A DNA stretch of 64,000 nucleotides, taken from the NCBI RefSeq assembly GCF_037646345.1, contig NZ_JBBEWR010000006.1:203971-267970 (forward strand), read 5' to 3'. The DNA is from Ascidiimonas aurantiaca. Its GTDB lineage: Bacteria > Bacteroidota > Bacteroidia > Flavobacteriales > Flavobacteriaceae. The notes below the pieces were generated by a model that was not told the origin of the DNA, ran no database searches, and saw nothing but the letters and a program-made list of their open reading frames with translations. The position numbers and the translations under genes are program-made. The number at the start of each line of letters is the position of its first letter. Within the stretch, counting starts at the first letter, position 1. Below are positions 18,138-27,178 of this stretch, in pieces.

Positions 18138-19359
18138 CAGAGATCGCTGGCAGGAGATTTTCCAGACTATACGGAAAAACAAATTGCGAACCTTTCTTTC
18201 CGGCTTTACCGTAGCTTTAGGAATTCTCATATTTGTTATTCTTTTTGGATTCGGGAACGGACTCAAAAATCAGTTTGATGAATTTTTTATGGATGATGCT
18301 ACCAATGTATTCTTTATTTTTCCAGGTCGAACATCCATGCCTTATAAAGGATTTAAGTCCAATCGTAATATAGAGTTTAAGAATGATGATCTGGAAGATA
18401 TTAAGAATAACTTTCCCATGTTCCTGGAGTACATTACTCCCCGTATTTTTTTCGGCACTCTGGTTAAGTATGGAAATGAGTCCAATAACTATAGTGGTAG
18501 AGGAGTAGGGCCCGCGCATCAATTCAATGAAAAAACCATTATGATGAAGGGCCGTTACATTAACCAGGAAGATGTAAAGAACAAAACTAAAAACATCGTA
18601 ATTGGGCGCCTTATAGAAAAAGATCTTTTTGGTACAAAAAATTCACTGGGAGAGTATATAGATGTGGGAGGAAGTGCCTTCAAGGTTATAGGCGTATTTC
18701 AAGATGATGGTGGGGATAATGAAGAGAGACTTATGTATATCCCTTATACTACACGGCAGTTAATGACAAAAAATACTGATAAGATCAACCAGATCGTACT
18801 GGCTTTCAGGCCGGAAATCGGATATGCCGGAGCACTTAGTTTTGAAAATAAACTTAACACATTTCTCAAGAAAAAACACAATATCCACCCAGATGATCGT
18901 AACGGTTTCTTTATTCGTAATATAGCAGATCAGTTGAGACAAAACCAGCAATTTGCAAGTGTTTTACAGATCATCGTATCATTTGTAGGCTTTGGAACCC
19001 TGATAGCCGGTATTATCGGGATAAGTAATATTATGGTGTTTGTGGTAAAAGAACGTACCAAAGAACTGGGAGTGCGTAAAGCACTGGGTGCTACCCCCGC
19101 TTCTGTAATTGGTATGATCCTGCAAGAGTCCATTTTTATCACCAGTATTGCGGGGTACATAGGTTTATTTGCAGGTATCCTTATTCTCAGGTCCCTGGGA
19201 GATACACTTAAAGAATACTTTATCAAAGATCCGTATATAGACATGTCAACTGCTATTTCGGCTACTATTATTTTAATAGTTTTTGGGGCTGTAGCAGGGT
19301 ATTTTCCGGCAAAAAGAGCAGCCAGAATTAAACCTATAGTAGCATTAAGGGATGAATAA
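18130..19359 (+). CDS. MacB-type ABC permease 1
   Basis: A 409-residue permease: N-terminal helix (about 20-42), a large MacB_PCD periplasmic domain (about 43-280), then three FtsX helices (about 285-405) with the coupling motif E-R-T-K-E-L-G-V-R-K-A-L-G-A-T-P and the C-terminal K-P-I-V-A-L-R-D-E. Four helices in total are the MacB arrangement. It overlaps the ATPase gene and is paralogous to the next permease, so the pair probably acts as a heterodimer. Confidence 0.92.
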   Translation: MFSRDRWQEIFQTIRKNKLRTFLSGFTVALGILIFVILFGFGNGLKNQFDEFFMDDATNVFFIFPGRTSMPYKGFKSNRNIEFKNDDLEDIKNNFPMFLEYITPRIFFGTLVKYGNESNNYSGRGVGPAHQFNEKTIMMKGRYINQEDVKNKTKNIVIGRLIEKDLFGTKNSLGEYIDVGGSAFKVIGVFQDDGGDNEERLMYIPYTTRQLMTKNTDKINQIVLAFRPEIGYAGALSFENKLNTFLKKKHNIHPDDRNGFFIRNIADQLRQNQQFASVLQIIVSFVGFGTLIAGIIGISNIMVFVVKERTKELGVRKALGATPASVIGMILQESIFITSIAGYIGLFAGILILRSLGDTLKEYFIKDPYIDMSTAISATIILIVFGAVAGYFPAKRAARIKPIVALRDE

Positions 19360-19371
19360 AAAGCTTGAACT

Positions 19372-20637
19372 ATGAAATTTATTTTCGATAAAGATACCTG
19401 GCAGGAGATATTTGGCTCCATACGTAAAAATAAACTCCGTACTGTTATTACCGTAATAGGAGTTCTTTGGGGAATTTTTATTTACATAGCGTTGTCTGGT
19501 GCTGCAAAAGGCCTGGATAATGGTTTTGAACAAGAGTTTGAAAACGTGGCTATGAACAGTATGTTTGCCTGGGCACAATCTACTAGCATTCCTCATGCAG
19601 GTTTCAAAACCGGGCGGCAGTTACAACTTAAACTCAGCGATGCTCAGGTATTGCAGGATCGTATTCCTGATATTCAATACATAGCTCCTCGTAACGCAAA
19701 AGGTGTTTTTGGAGGCACTGGCTCCAGTGTGGTGAGAGGGCAAAAAACCGGCACATATAATATTTATGGCGACTTCCCGGTATTTACTAAAATTGCAACC
19801 AAAAAAATATATGATGGGGGACGCTTCATTAATGATGCCGATATAGAAAACGAAAGAAAGGTATGCGTAATTGGCGAACGAACCCAAGAAGAGCTTTTTG
19901 AGAAAGAAGAAGATCCTATTGGCCAGTTTATTCGTATTGATGGCATTTATTTTCAGGTGGTAGGAGTACATAAATATCTCGAAGGCGGAGGTTTTGAAAA
20001 CGATGATGATGTTTTTATTCCCTTTACCACCTATCGTATGCTTTACAATACCGGAGAAAATGTAGATTGGTTTTCGATCGCAGCCTTTGCTGATGCAGAT
20101 GTTGTTAAAGTAGAAGAAGAAGTAAAAGCCACACTAAAAAAGATACACAATGTTCATCCTGATGATGAACGTGCTTTTGGTTCTTTCAATCTGGGAGAAA
20201 TTTTTAACCGAATTATGGGGTTTTCCAAAGGAATGACTTTCTTGTCACTCATTGTAGGGATTGCCACTATACTGGCAGGAGTAGTGGGTATTGGTAATAT
20301 CCTGCTAATATCGGTCAAAGAGAGAACCAAAGAGCTTGGAGTAAGAAGAGCCTTAGGGGCTACCCCACGGGAAGTGAGAAGTCAGATCATACTGGAATCC
20401 GTTTTTTTAACTATGGTAGCAGGTTTTCTGGGAATTGTTTTTGGCGGACTTTTATTAAGCGGAATTGATGCAGCCTTTTCTGATAAAGGAGATTTTCCAT
20501 ATACCAATCCTACCGTTCCCATTCCATTAATTATAGGAGCAATTTTAATTATGATTACCCTCGGAACACTGATAGGGCTTATTCCTGCTCAAAGAGCAGT
20601 AAGCATAAAACCCATAGACGCATTAAGAGAAGAATAA
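19372..20637 (+). CDS. MacB-type ABC permease 2
   Basis: A 421-residue paralogue of the preceding permease with the same order: N-terminal I-R-K-N-K-L-R-T and first helix, MacB_PCD periplasmic domain, three C-terminal FtsX helices with E-R-T-K-E-L-G-V-R-R-A-L-G-A-T-P, and the ending K-P-I-D-A-L-R-E-E. It lies 12 bp after permease 1 and 32 bp before the adaptor gene. Confidence 0.92.
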   Translation: MKFIFDKDTWQEIFGSIRKNKLRTVITVIGVLWGIFIYIALSGAAKGLDNGFEQEFENVAMNSMFAWAQSTSIPHAGFKTGRQLQLKLSDAQVLQDRIPDIQYIAPRNAKGVFGGTGSSVVRGQKTGTYNIYGDFPVFTKIATKKIYDGGRFINDADIENERKVCVIGERTQEELFEKEEDPIGQFIRIDGIYFQVVGVHKYLEGGGFENDDDVFIPFTTYRMLYNTGENVDWFSIAAFADADVVKVEEEVKATLKKIHNVHPDDERAFGSFNLGEIFNRIMGFSKGMTFLSLIVGIATILAGVVGIGNILLISVKERTKELGVRRALGATPREVRSQIILESVFLTMVAGFLGIVFGGLLLSGIDAAFSDKGDFPYTNPTVPIPLIIGAILIMITLGTLIGLIPAQRAVSIKPIDALREE

Positions 20638-20669
20638 ACTAACAACCATTAAGAATAAATTTAAAGAGG

Positions 20670-21794
20670 ATGAAAAACGTTTTAAAATATCTATTAATCG
20701 CCGTTTTTGTAATACTGGCACTGGTAGCAGCAGCTTACTTCATAAAGTCAAACAGTAAGCCTCCTGTAGTTTTCGAAACCGAAACTCCGTTCAATACTGA
20801 TATTGAGCAAAAAACCGTAGCCACGGGAAAAGTAATACCCGAAGATGAGGTACAGATTAAACCTCAAATTACAGGTATTATTGATAAGATCTTTGTAAAT
20901 GAAGGTGCCGAAGTAAAATCAGGTGACCTTATTGCCAAAGTAAAAGTGGTACCCAATGAGCAGTCATTAGTGAGTGCCAGGGGGCGTGTGAGGAATGCAA
21001 AAATAGCCCTTGCCAACGCCCGTATTGAGTTTAATCGTAATAAAGAGCTTTTTGAAAAAGGAGTAGTTTCTGATCAGGATTTCCTTAATATCAAACTAAC
21101 TTTTGAGCAGGCAGAACAGGAACTTGAAAATGCCGAAAACGATTATCAGATCATAAAAGTAGGTTCGGCAGGTGGTTCCGGTATTGCCAATACTGATATA
21201 CGAGCAACCGTTTCCGGTACGATCCTGGAGATCCCTGTTAAAGAAGGAGATCAGGTAATTCAAAGTAACAATTTTAACGATGGTACTACGATTGCTACGG
21301 TAGCCGATCTTGGTAAAATGATCTTTGAAGGAAAAGTAGATGAGGCAGAAGTAGGTAAGTTAACCATAGGCATGCCTTTAAAAATAAGCCTGGGCGCCAT
21401 TCAGGAAAAAGAATTTGATGCCAAATTACGCTTTGTAGCCCCTAAAGGAAACGAAGAACAGGGAGCGGTACAGTTCAAAATTGAAGGTGATGTGTATTTG
21501 AGTGATGAGTTTTTCATTAGAGCCGGGTATAGTGCCAATGCTTCCCTTGTACTTGAAAAGAAAGAAGACGTTATGGCCATAAAAGAGGCGCTGTTGCAAT
21601 TTGATAAAGAAACCGATAAACCCTATGTAGAAGTATTGGTAGGTGAGCAAAAATTTGAAAGAAGAGATATAGAAGTAGGTATTTCGGATGGTATAAACGT
21701 GGAGGTCATATCCGGATTGACGAAAGAAGATAAAATAAAGATCTGGAATAAAACCGAGCCTGTGAAAAAAGAAAAGGACAACGAAAATAACTAA
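20670..21794 (+). CDS. Periplasmic adaptor (HlyD/MacA family)
   Basis: Membrane-fusion protein that links the MacB-type permeases to the outer-membrane channel. The 374 residues comprise an N-terminal anchor (about 5-25), a first lipoyl half-motif (G-K-V-I-P-E-D-E-V-Q-I-K-P-Q, about 50-65), a helical hairpin (about 100-150: S-A-R-G-R-V-R-N-A and L-E-N-A-E-N), a second lipoyl half (about 170-195) and beta-barrel and membrane-proximal domains to the end. It is flanked by permease and TolC genes, which fixes its role. Confidence 0.92.
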   Translation: MKNVLKYLLIAVFVILALVAAAYFIKSNSKPPVVFETETPFNTDIEQKTVATGKVIPEDEVQIKPQITGIIDKIFVNEGAEVKSGDLIAKVKVVPNEQSLVSARGRVRNAKIALANARIEFNRNKELFEKGVVSDQDFLNIKLTFEQAEQELENAENDYQIIKVGSAGGSGIANTDIRATVSGTILEIPVKEGDQVIQSNNFNDGTTIATVADLGKMIFEGKVDEAEVGKLTIGMPLKISLGAIQEKEFDAKLRFVAPKGNEEQGAVQFKIEGDVYLSDEFFIRAGYSANASLVLEKKEDVMAIKEALLQFDKETDKPYVEVLVGEQKFERRDIEVGISDGINVEVISGLTKEDKIKIWNKTEPVKKEKDNENN

Positions 21795-21825
21795 TCAAAA
21801 AAATATAAAATTGAAAGGAAAGCTT

Positions 21826-23148
21826 ATGAAAGCTAAACTCATAACATGTATTCTTCTTTTGTCCGCCGGTATGGCCCTGGGGCAAACCAAAAAATGGACA
21901 TTAAAAGAATGTATAGACTATGCTCTGGAAAATAATATTAGCATAAAACAGTTCGAACTTGATCTTGAGAATGCTAAAGTAGATGAAAGTGATGCTTTAT
22001 GGAACTTCTTACCCAACCTTTCCGGAAATTCCAGTCTGTCATCAAATACGGGTCTTTCGCAAAACCCGACAACCGGTCTGTTAGAAAACAGAACACAAAC
22101 CGTTATTTCCGCAGGTTTGAGCTCTAATGTTATTTTGTTTGACGGATTACGTAATATTAAGAATTTCACCAGAGCAAGATTAGGTATTCTGGCTAACCAA
22201 TATCGTCTTGATAATATGAAAGACGATATATCACTTAATGTAGCGAATAATTATTTACAGGTTTTATTCAACAGGGAAAACCTGGCGGTAGCTCAGGCAC
22301 AGTACGCCGTAACCGAACAGGACCTGAAAAGAACTGTTGAACTGGTAGAATCAGGGGTGGTGCCGCGAGGTGATCTGTTGGAAATAGAGGCTACAGCAGC
22401 TACCCAGGAACAACAAATTGTAAATGCTGAAAACGCTTTGCGTCTATCTAAAATTGCGTTAGCGCAATTGCTACTTATTGAAGATTATGAAAATTTTGAT
22501 GTAGCAGATGAAGATTATATAATTCCGCCGGCTACGATTACAGAGAATAGCCCGCGAACCATTTTTATGAAAGCATTGAGTTTTAGAAACGATATTAAAT
22601 TATCGCAAACAAATGTGGAGATTGCCAAAAAAGACCTGGAAATTGCCAGGGGGGCAAGGTATCCTACTCTAGCGGGGTTTTTTAACTACAATACGAGATA
22701 TACAGATCAGTTAAATGCTCCTTTAATAGAACAGTTTTATACTTTTGATGGTATTGGTTATGGTGTACAGCTTAACGTGCCTATATTCAACCGTTTTTCA
22801 GCCAGAAATAATGTTAGAAGAAGTAAAATTGCACTAAAGCGTAATGAATTACAGTTTCTTCAGGATAAACTGGATCTTGAAAATACGATCAATCAGGCAT
22901 GGAACGATACCAGAGGATCTCTCAAGGCATATGAAGCAGCCGATAAGACCCTTACGTCCAGAAAAGAAGCCTTTCAATATGCTAAAGAACGTTTTAACGT
23001 AGGGCTTATGAACTCTTTTGATTTTAGCCAGGCACAGGCCCGGCTTGAAAATGCAGAGGCAGAACTCATACGAACCAAATACGATTATATTTTTAGACTC
23101 AAAGTACTTGAATTTTATTTCGGAATCCCTCTGGATGATTTCAGGTAG
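21826..23148 (+). CDS. TolC family outer-membrane channel
   Basis: The outer-membrane exit duct of the tripartite pump. From ATG 21826 the protein has a signal peptide (M-K-A-K-L-I-T-C to A-L-G-Q), then the TolC repeat start W-T-L-K-E-C-I-D-Y-A-L-E-N-N, and alternating long coiled-coil helices with short strands through about 440 residues. The in-frame TTG at 21811 is rejected because ATG 21826 starts the signal peptide and has a purine-rich leader. It is the last gene of the pump operon. Confidence 0.92.
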   Translation: MKAKLITCILLLSAGMALGQTKKWTLKECIDYALENNISIKQFELDLENAKVDESDALWNFLPNLSGNSSLSSNTGLSQNPTTGLLENRTQTVISAGLSSNVILFDGLRNIKNFTRARLGILANQYRLDNMKDDISLNVANNYLQVLFNRENLAVAQAQYAVTEQDLKRTVELVESGVVPRGDLLEIEATAATQEQQIVNAENALRLSKIALAQLLLIEDYENFDVADEDYIIPPATITENSPRTIFMKALSFRNDIKLSQTNVEIAKKDLEIARGARYPTLAGFFNYNTRYTDQLNAPLIEQFYTFDGIGYGVQLNVPIFNRFSARNNVRRSKIALKRNELQFLQDKLDLENTINQAWNDTRGSLKAYEAADKTLTSRKEAFQYAKERFNVGLMNSFDFSQAQARLENAEAELIRTKYDYIFRLKVLEFYFGIPLDDFR

Positions 23149-23165
23149 CTTATATTTGCAGTCTT

Positions 23166-23846
23166 ATGGCTGTAATACTTAGTATAGAAACCTCGTCTAA
23201 AAATTGTTCGGTTTGTGTATCAGAGAATGAAAACATACTTTCTTTGGTAGAGCACTATGATGATAACTATTCACATGCAGAAAATTTGCATGTATTCATA
23301 AAAGAAGCATTGCAACGTGCTTCTTTTTCTTTTCAGGACCTATCTGCCATTGCTGTTAGTAAAGGTCCGGGATCTTATACAGGACTTCGAATAGGTGTTT
23401 CGGCAGCCAAAGGCCTTTGCTATGCTCTGGAAAAACCGCTTATTGCCATAAGTACGCTTGAGGCAATGGCACATAAAATAGAGATAGAGAAAGGTTGTAT
23501 TGTGCCTATGCTTGATGCAAGACGAATGGAGGTTTACGCTGCGGTATTTGATAATACGTATCGTGAGATAAGAGAGATCAAAGCAGAGATCATTAATGAA
23601 AACTCCTTTTCAGATCAATTGGCACAGGGTCCTGTACATTTCATAGGTACAGGTGTTTCTAAATGCATAGGGGTAATAAAACACCCGAACGCGGTTTTTT
23701 ATAAAGATCACCAATTACCCTCTGCCAAAGAAATGGCGAAACTGGCTAATGAGCAGTTCAAAAAAGGCCACTGTGAAGATGTGGCTTATTTTGAGCCATT
23801 TTATCTGAAAGACTTTATAGGAAACAAGTCCGCAAAAAAGGGCTAG
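23166..23846 (+). CDS. tsaB: tRNA threonylcarbamoyladenosine biosynthesis protein TsaB
   Basis: TsaB partners TsaD in making the t6A37 modification of ANN-decoding tRNAs. The 226-residue protein has the ASKHA-fold start I-L-S-I-E-T-S, the H-A-E-N-L-H region, and G-P-G-S-Y-T-G-L-R-I-G, all typical of TsaB. A -7-like TATATTTG (23151-23158) lies just before its ATG, so it may have its own promoter inside the short gap after tolC. Its last four bases overlap the convergent MscS gene. Confidence 0.95.
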   Translation: MAVILSIETSSKNCSVCVSENENILSLVEHYDDNYSHAENLHVFIKEALQRASFSFQDLSAIAVSKGPGSYTGLRIGVSAAKGLCYALEKPLIAISTLEAMAHKIEIEKGCIVPMLDARRMEVYAAVFDNTYREIREIKAEIINENSFSDQLAQGPVHFIGTGVSKCIGVIKHPNAVFYKDHQLPSAKEMAKLANEQFKKGHCEDVAYFEPFYLKDFIGNKSAKKG

Positions 23847-24655
23847 GCCTCTTTTTGTATTTCTACCTGATGGGGATACGGTATTTCAATATCAGCTTTA
23901 TCCAGGGCTTCTTTTATTCCTTCAAGAGTACCAAAATAAACATCCCAATAGTCATCAGAAGTCGCCCAGGGTCTTACTGCAAAGTTTATAGAGCTATCGG
24001 CAAGCTCCATAAGGTTTACAGAAGGAGCGGGCTCTTTAAGGACTTTTTCATTCTCGGTAAGCACTTGCATAATTACATCCCGGGCATGTTTGATATCCGT
24101 GTCATATGCTACTCCTATTACGTGATCTACCCTAAGTGTGCCGTGACTGGTATAATTAATTATGTTCCCGTTGCTAAGTGCGCCATTGGGAATAATAATT
24201 TCTTTATTCTCAAAAGAACTGAGTTTGGTAGTGAAAATATCGATTTCTTTCACTACGCCCCGTTCACCCTGTGCCTCGATAATATCCCCCACTTTAAATG
24301 GTTTGAATATCATGATCAGAACGCCTCCGGCAAAATTGGAAAGTGATCCCTGTAATGCCAGGCCTACTGCCAACCCTGCTGCGGCAATTACTGCGGCAAA
24401 TGAGGTGGTCTCTACTCCAAGAGTGCCCAGAACGGCTATCACCAGGAGTACTTTTAAGCCCCATGAGAGTAAATTCATCAAAAAGATCTGCAGGCTCTCA
24501 TCATAATTTTTTCGCCTCATGAGGGTGCGCATTCCTTTTACTGTTTTTTTAATGATCCATGCCCCTGCGATCCATATAAGGAGGGCACCTATCACCTTCG
24601 GGCCAAAAGTCACGATCCAGTCGTAACCCGAGTCAATTAACTTCTGTAAATCCAT
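23843..24655 (-). CDS. Small-conductance mechanosensitive channel (MscS family)
   Basis: A 270-residue MscS-like channel that releases solutes on hypo-osmotic shock. Three N-terminal helices (about 18-36, 58-80 and 85-112) include the pore-lining third helix with its Gly/Ala pattern A-G-L-A-V-G-L-A-L-Q-G-S-L-S-N-F-A-G-G. The beta domain follows (F-K-V-G-D-I-I-E), then the alpha/beta C-terminus ending P-Y-P-H-Q-V-E. This is the minimal MscS size. It faces tsaB tail to tail with a 4-bp overlap. Confidence 0.94.
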   Translation of the reverse strand: MDLQKLIDSGYDWIVTFGPKVIGALLIWIAGAWIIKKTVKGMRTLMRRKNYDESLQIFLMNLLSWGLKVLLVIAVLGTLGVETTSFAAVIAAAGLAVGLALQGSLSNFAGGVLIMIFKPFKVGDIIEAQGERGVVKEIDIFTTKLSSFENKEIIIPNGALSNGNIINYTSHGTLRVDHVIGVAYDTDIKHARDVIMQVLTENEKVLKEPAPSVNLMELADSSINFAVRPWATSDDYWDVYFGTLEGIKEALDKADIEIPYPHQVEIQKEA

Positions 24656-24686
24656 TTTTGATTGTTTTTTTAGTGAGTAATTTAGT

Positions 24687-26735
24687 TTATAATGCGTTTT
24701 TGCTTTTTAACTGTTCAAGGGCTTCTTCTACAGAGTGTACCGGGAGTGTGCAGGTATTATTTGTACATATGTAAATAAGGTTTTCATCTTTGACAAACCG
24801 TTCTTTCAGTAAAAAAACCGAAGAAGGAGAGGTGGTTCCGGCAATGACTATTCCGGGAAGGTACTCACTATTAAGTGTTTTGGTAAGTTGGATCGCATCG
24901 GGGCCCGTAATGGCTACTTCTTTAAAAGGGAACACATAATCCATAAGACCATTGAGCCAATTGGCATGACTATAAGGATACTCTGTAACTTCGCTGAACA
25001 TACCCTGCATCATTTTTTGTGCTATCGAGCCATAGGAAGCATCTCCTAAAAGGCGTGAAAGCCTGAAAAGCACCCGGTGGATTACAGAATTTGATGCGGG
25101 AATGACATTATCACTTTTTTCAATACTGCGTGTTACAATGGGATCATCTTCATTAGAGGTAAAATAAAAAATGCCTTTTGAAGCGTCATAGAAATGCACC
25201 TTGCAGTATTCAATAAGCTGTTTTGATATTTCTAACCAGGTTTCATTAAGCGTGATCTCGTAAAGCGTTATCAATGCATCGGCAAGAAGTGCATAATCTT
25301 CCAGATAGCCGTTAATTTTACCCTGTCCGTTTTTATAGCTATGGAAGAGGCCTCCGTCCGGACGCATCAGTTTAGCAGTTAAAAAATGTGCATTTTTTTG
25401 GGCAATATTGAGATAGTGTTCATTTCCTATAGCTTTATAGGCATCTGCATATCCCTTTAACATGAGTGCATTCCAGGAAGTCAGTATTTTGTCATCTAAC
25501 CCGGGAGGTATTCGTTTGGACCGTTCTTTAAAGAGCAGTTGCCTGCAACGGGTTATAACAGTGTTAACCTCTTCTGATACAAGGTTGTGTTTTAAAGCGA
25601 TCTCAGCTTCGGTTTCCGTACGTATCAATACATAATTTCCATGCTCCCACAGCCCAAAATGGTTGATATTAAAATAGTCCCGGAAGACAGGAAAGTCATT
25701 TTTGAGCAGATCTTTTAGTTCTTTTTCGTCCCATACGTAAAAAGCACCTTCTTCTGATTCTCCTTCTTTGTTGGGGCTATCGGCATCGAGGGAAGAATAG
25801 AAGCCAAATTCGTCGCTTAGCAATTCGCGTTCTGTAAATTCCAACGTTTGTGTTACTACAGATAAATAAAGAGGGTTTCCGGTTACTTTAAAAGCATCAC
25901 TGTATAAACTAACCAACTGACCGTTATCGTAAAGCATTTTCTCAAAATGAGGAACGTGCCATTTACTATCTACCGAATAGCGGGCAAACCCACCTCCAAT
26001 GTGGTCAAAAACGCCTCCGTAAGCTATTTTGGTAAGTGTGGTATTTACATAATTGAACAATTCTTTGTCACCGGTGGTATATGCATATTTTAAAAAGAAC
26101 TGGTAGTTTGCCGGCATCATGAATTTGGGAGCTCTGGTGGGGCCTCCGTATTTGAGGTCGAAATACGGTTCCCAGTCGTTTATAGCTTTCTGAAGATCCT
26201 TCTCCAGAAATTCTCTTTCTTTCTCAATGGCAGGAATGGTGTGTAAACCCTGAATGCCCTTTTTTAGATTTTGAGCGTATTCTTCTACCTTTTCCGGGTC
26301 ATCTCTGAAAAGGGTCGCCAGTTGTGTAAGGTATGATTTCCAGTGTTCTTTTTTAAAGTAAGTGCCTCCCCAGAAGGGTCTTCCGTCTGGTAAAGTTACT
26401 ACATTGAGGGGCCAGCCGCCACTGCCGGTCATGATCTGCACAGCATCCATATAAATCTGATCTACATCAGGCCTTTCTTCTCTGTCAACTTTAATGTTTA
26501 TAAAATGTGTGTTCATGATCTCCGCTACTTCCGGATCTTCAAAACTCTCTTTTTCCATAACATGGCACCAGTGGCAGGCAGCGTAGCCAATACTCACCAG
26601 TATCAGCTTATTTTCAGATCGGGCTTTTTGAAGCGTTTCTTTGTTCCATGGCATCCAGCTTACGGGGTTTCGGGCATGTTGTAGCAGATACGGACTGGTT
26701 TCGTGTATAAGTGCGTTTTCGTATTTGTTTTTCAT
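24687..26735 (-). CDS. DUF255 thioredoxin-domain protein (YyaL/SPATA20 family)
   Basis: A 682-residue cytosolic-looking protein with an N-terminal thioredoxin-fold DUF255 domain (about 1-165; CxxC as C54-H-W-C57, preceded by Y-A-A) and an (alpha/alpha)6-barrel-like C-terminal region resembling glycoside hydrolases and N-acylglucosamine epimerases (about 190-660). Length and motifs such as N-P-V-S-W and G-G-W-P-L-N match the family. The biochemical function is not established. It precedes the MscS gene on the same strand by 31 bp. Confidence 0.92.
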   Translation of the reverse strand: MKNKYENALIHETSPYLLQHARNPVSWMPWNKETLQKARSENKLILVSIGYAACHWCHVMEKESFEDPEVAEIMNTHFINIKVDREERPDVDQIYMDAVQIMTGSGGWPLNVVTLPDGRPFWGGTYFKKEHWKSYLTQLATLFRDDPEKVEEYAQNLKKGIQGLHTIPAIEKEREFLEKDLQKAINDWEPYFDLKYGGPTRAPKFMMPANYQFFLKYAYTTGDKELFNYVNTTLTKIAYGGVFDHIGGGFARYSVDSKWHVPHFEKMLYDNGQLVSLYSDAFKVTGNPLYLSVVTQTLEFTERELLSDEFGFYSSLDADSPNKEGESEEGAFYVWDEKELKDLLKNDFPVFRDYFNINHFGLWEHGNYVLIRTETEAEIALKHNLVSEEVNTVITRCRQLLFKERSKRIPPGLDDKILTSWNALMLKGYADAYKAIGNEHYLNIAQKNAHFLTAKLMRPDGGLFHSYKNGQGKINGYLEDYALLADALITLYEITLNETWLEISKQLIEYCKVHFYDASKGIFYFTSNEDDPIVTRSIEKSDNVIPASNSVIHRVLFRLSRLLGDASYGSIAQKMMQGMFSEVTEYPYSHANWLNGLMDYVFPFKEVAITGPDAIQLTKTLNSEYLPGIVIAGTTSPSSVFLLKERFVKDENLIYICTNNTCTLPVHSVEEALEQLKSKNAL

Positions 26736-26741
26736 AGCAAT

Positions 26742-26766
26742 AAAAAAGCGCCCTTTTTGGGGCGCT
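26742..26766 (-). terminator. Rho-independent terminator of the dodecin gene
   Basis: On the minus strand, a 7-bp GC-rich stem (26766-26760 with 26753-26747) is followed by six T (26747-26742). It separates the dodecin gene from the DUF255 gene. Confidence 0.85.
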
Positions 26767-26785
26767 GTTCAAAAGTATTCAATAA

Positions 26786-26986
26786 TTATTGAACTTCAAA
26801 TGTAATCTTGAGATTTACTCTGTATTCAGTAACCTCATCACCGTTTACAACAGCGCTTTGTTCCTGTACATATACAGATTTAATGTTCTTGATGGTAACA
26901 GCTGCTTGTTTGACACCTTGTTTTACGGCATCTTCCCAGCTTTCGTTTGAATTAGATAGGATTTCAATGACCTTTAATACTGACAT
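26786..26986 (-). CDS. Dodecin family flavin-binding protein
   Basis: Dodecins are ~70-residue proteins that assemble as dodecamers and store or buffer flavins. This 66-residue protein matches in length and pattern: V-L-K-V-I-E-I-L-S-N-S, the flavin-stacking Trp in S-W-E-D-A-V-K-Q-G, and the final strands E-Y-R-V-N-L-K-I-T-F-E-V. It is a single-gene unit with its own terminator, transcribed divergently from the phosphate transporter. Confidence 0.92.
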   Translation of the reverse strand: MSVLKVIEILSNSNESWEDAVKQGVKQAAVTIKNIKSVYVQEQSAVVNGDEVTEYRVNLKITFEVQ

Positions 26987-27178
26987 AGGGTTGGTTTTTA
27001 ACTATAACTTAATGTTTCACACTAAAAATAAGCTAATTTTTTAAGTTTTAAAAGTTTATTTTAGCACCTGAAAAAATCCGGGGACTACTATTTAAAAGGG
27101 AGTAATGTTTTAGTAACATTTATTTAACCTGATTTTAATTAAGTTAATGGATTTTTGCCGTTAAATCGCATTTTTTTT

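Noticed and set aside
24162..24506. Plus-strand open frames opposite the MscS gene (also 23855-24346)
   Set aside because: They are antisense to a clearly recognised channel gene, lack leaders and family features, and arise from its codon pattern.
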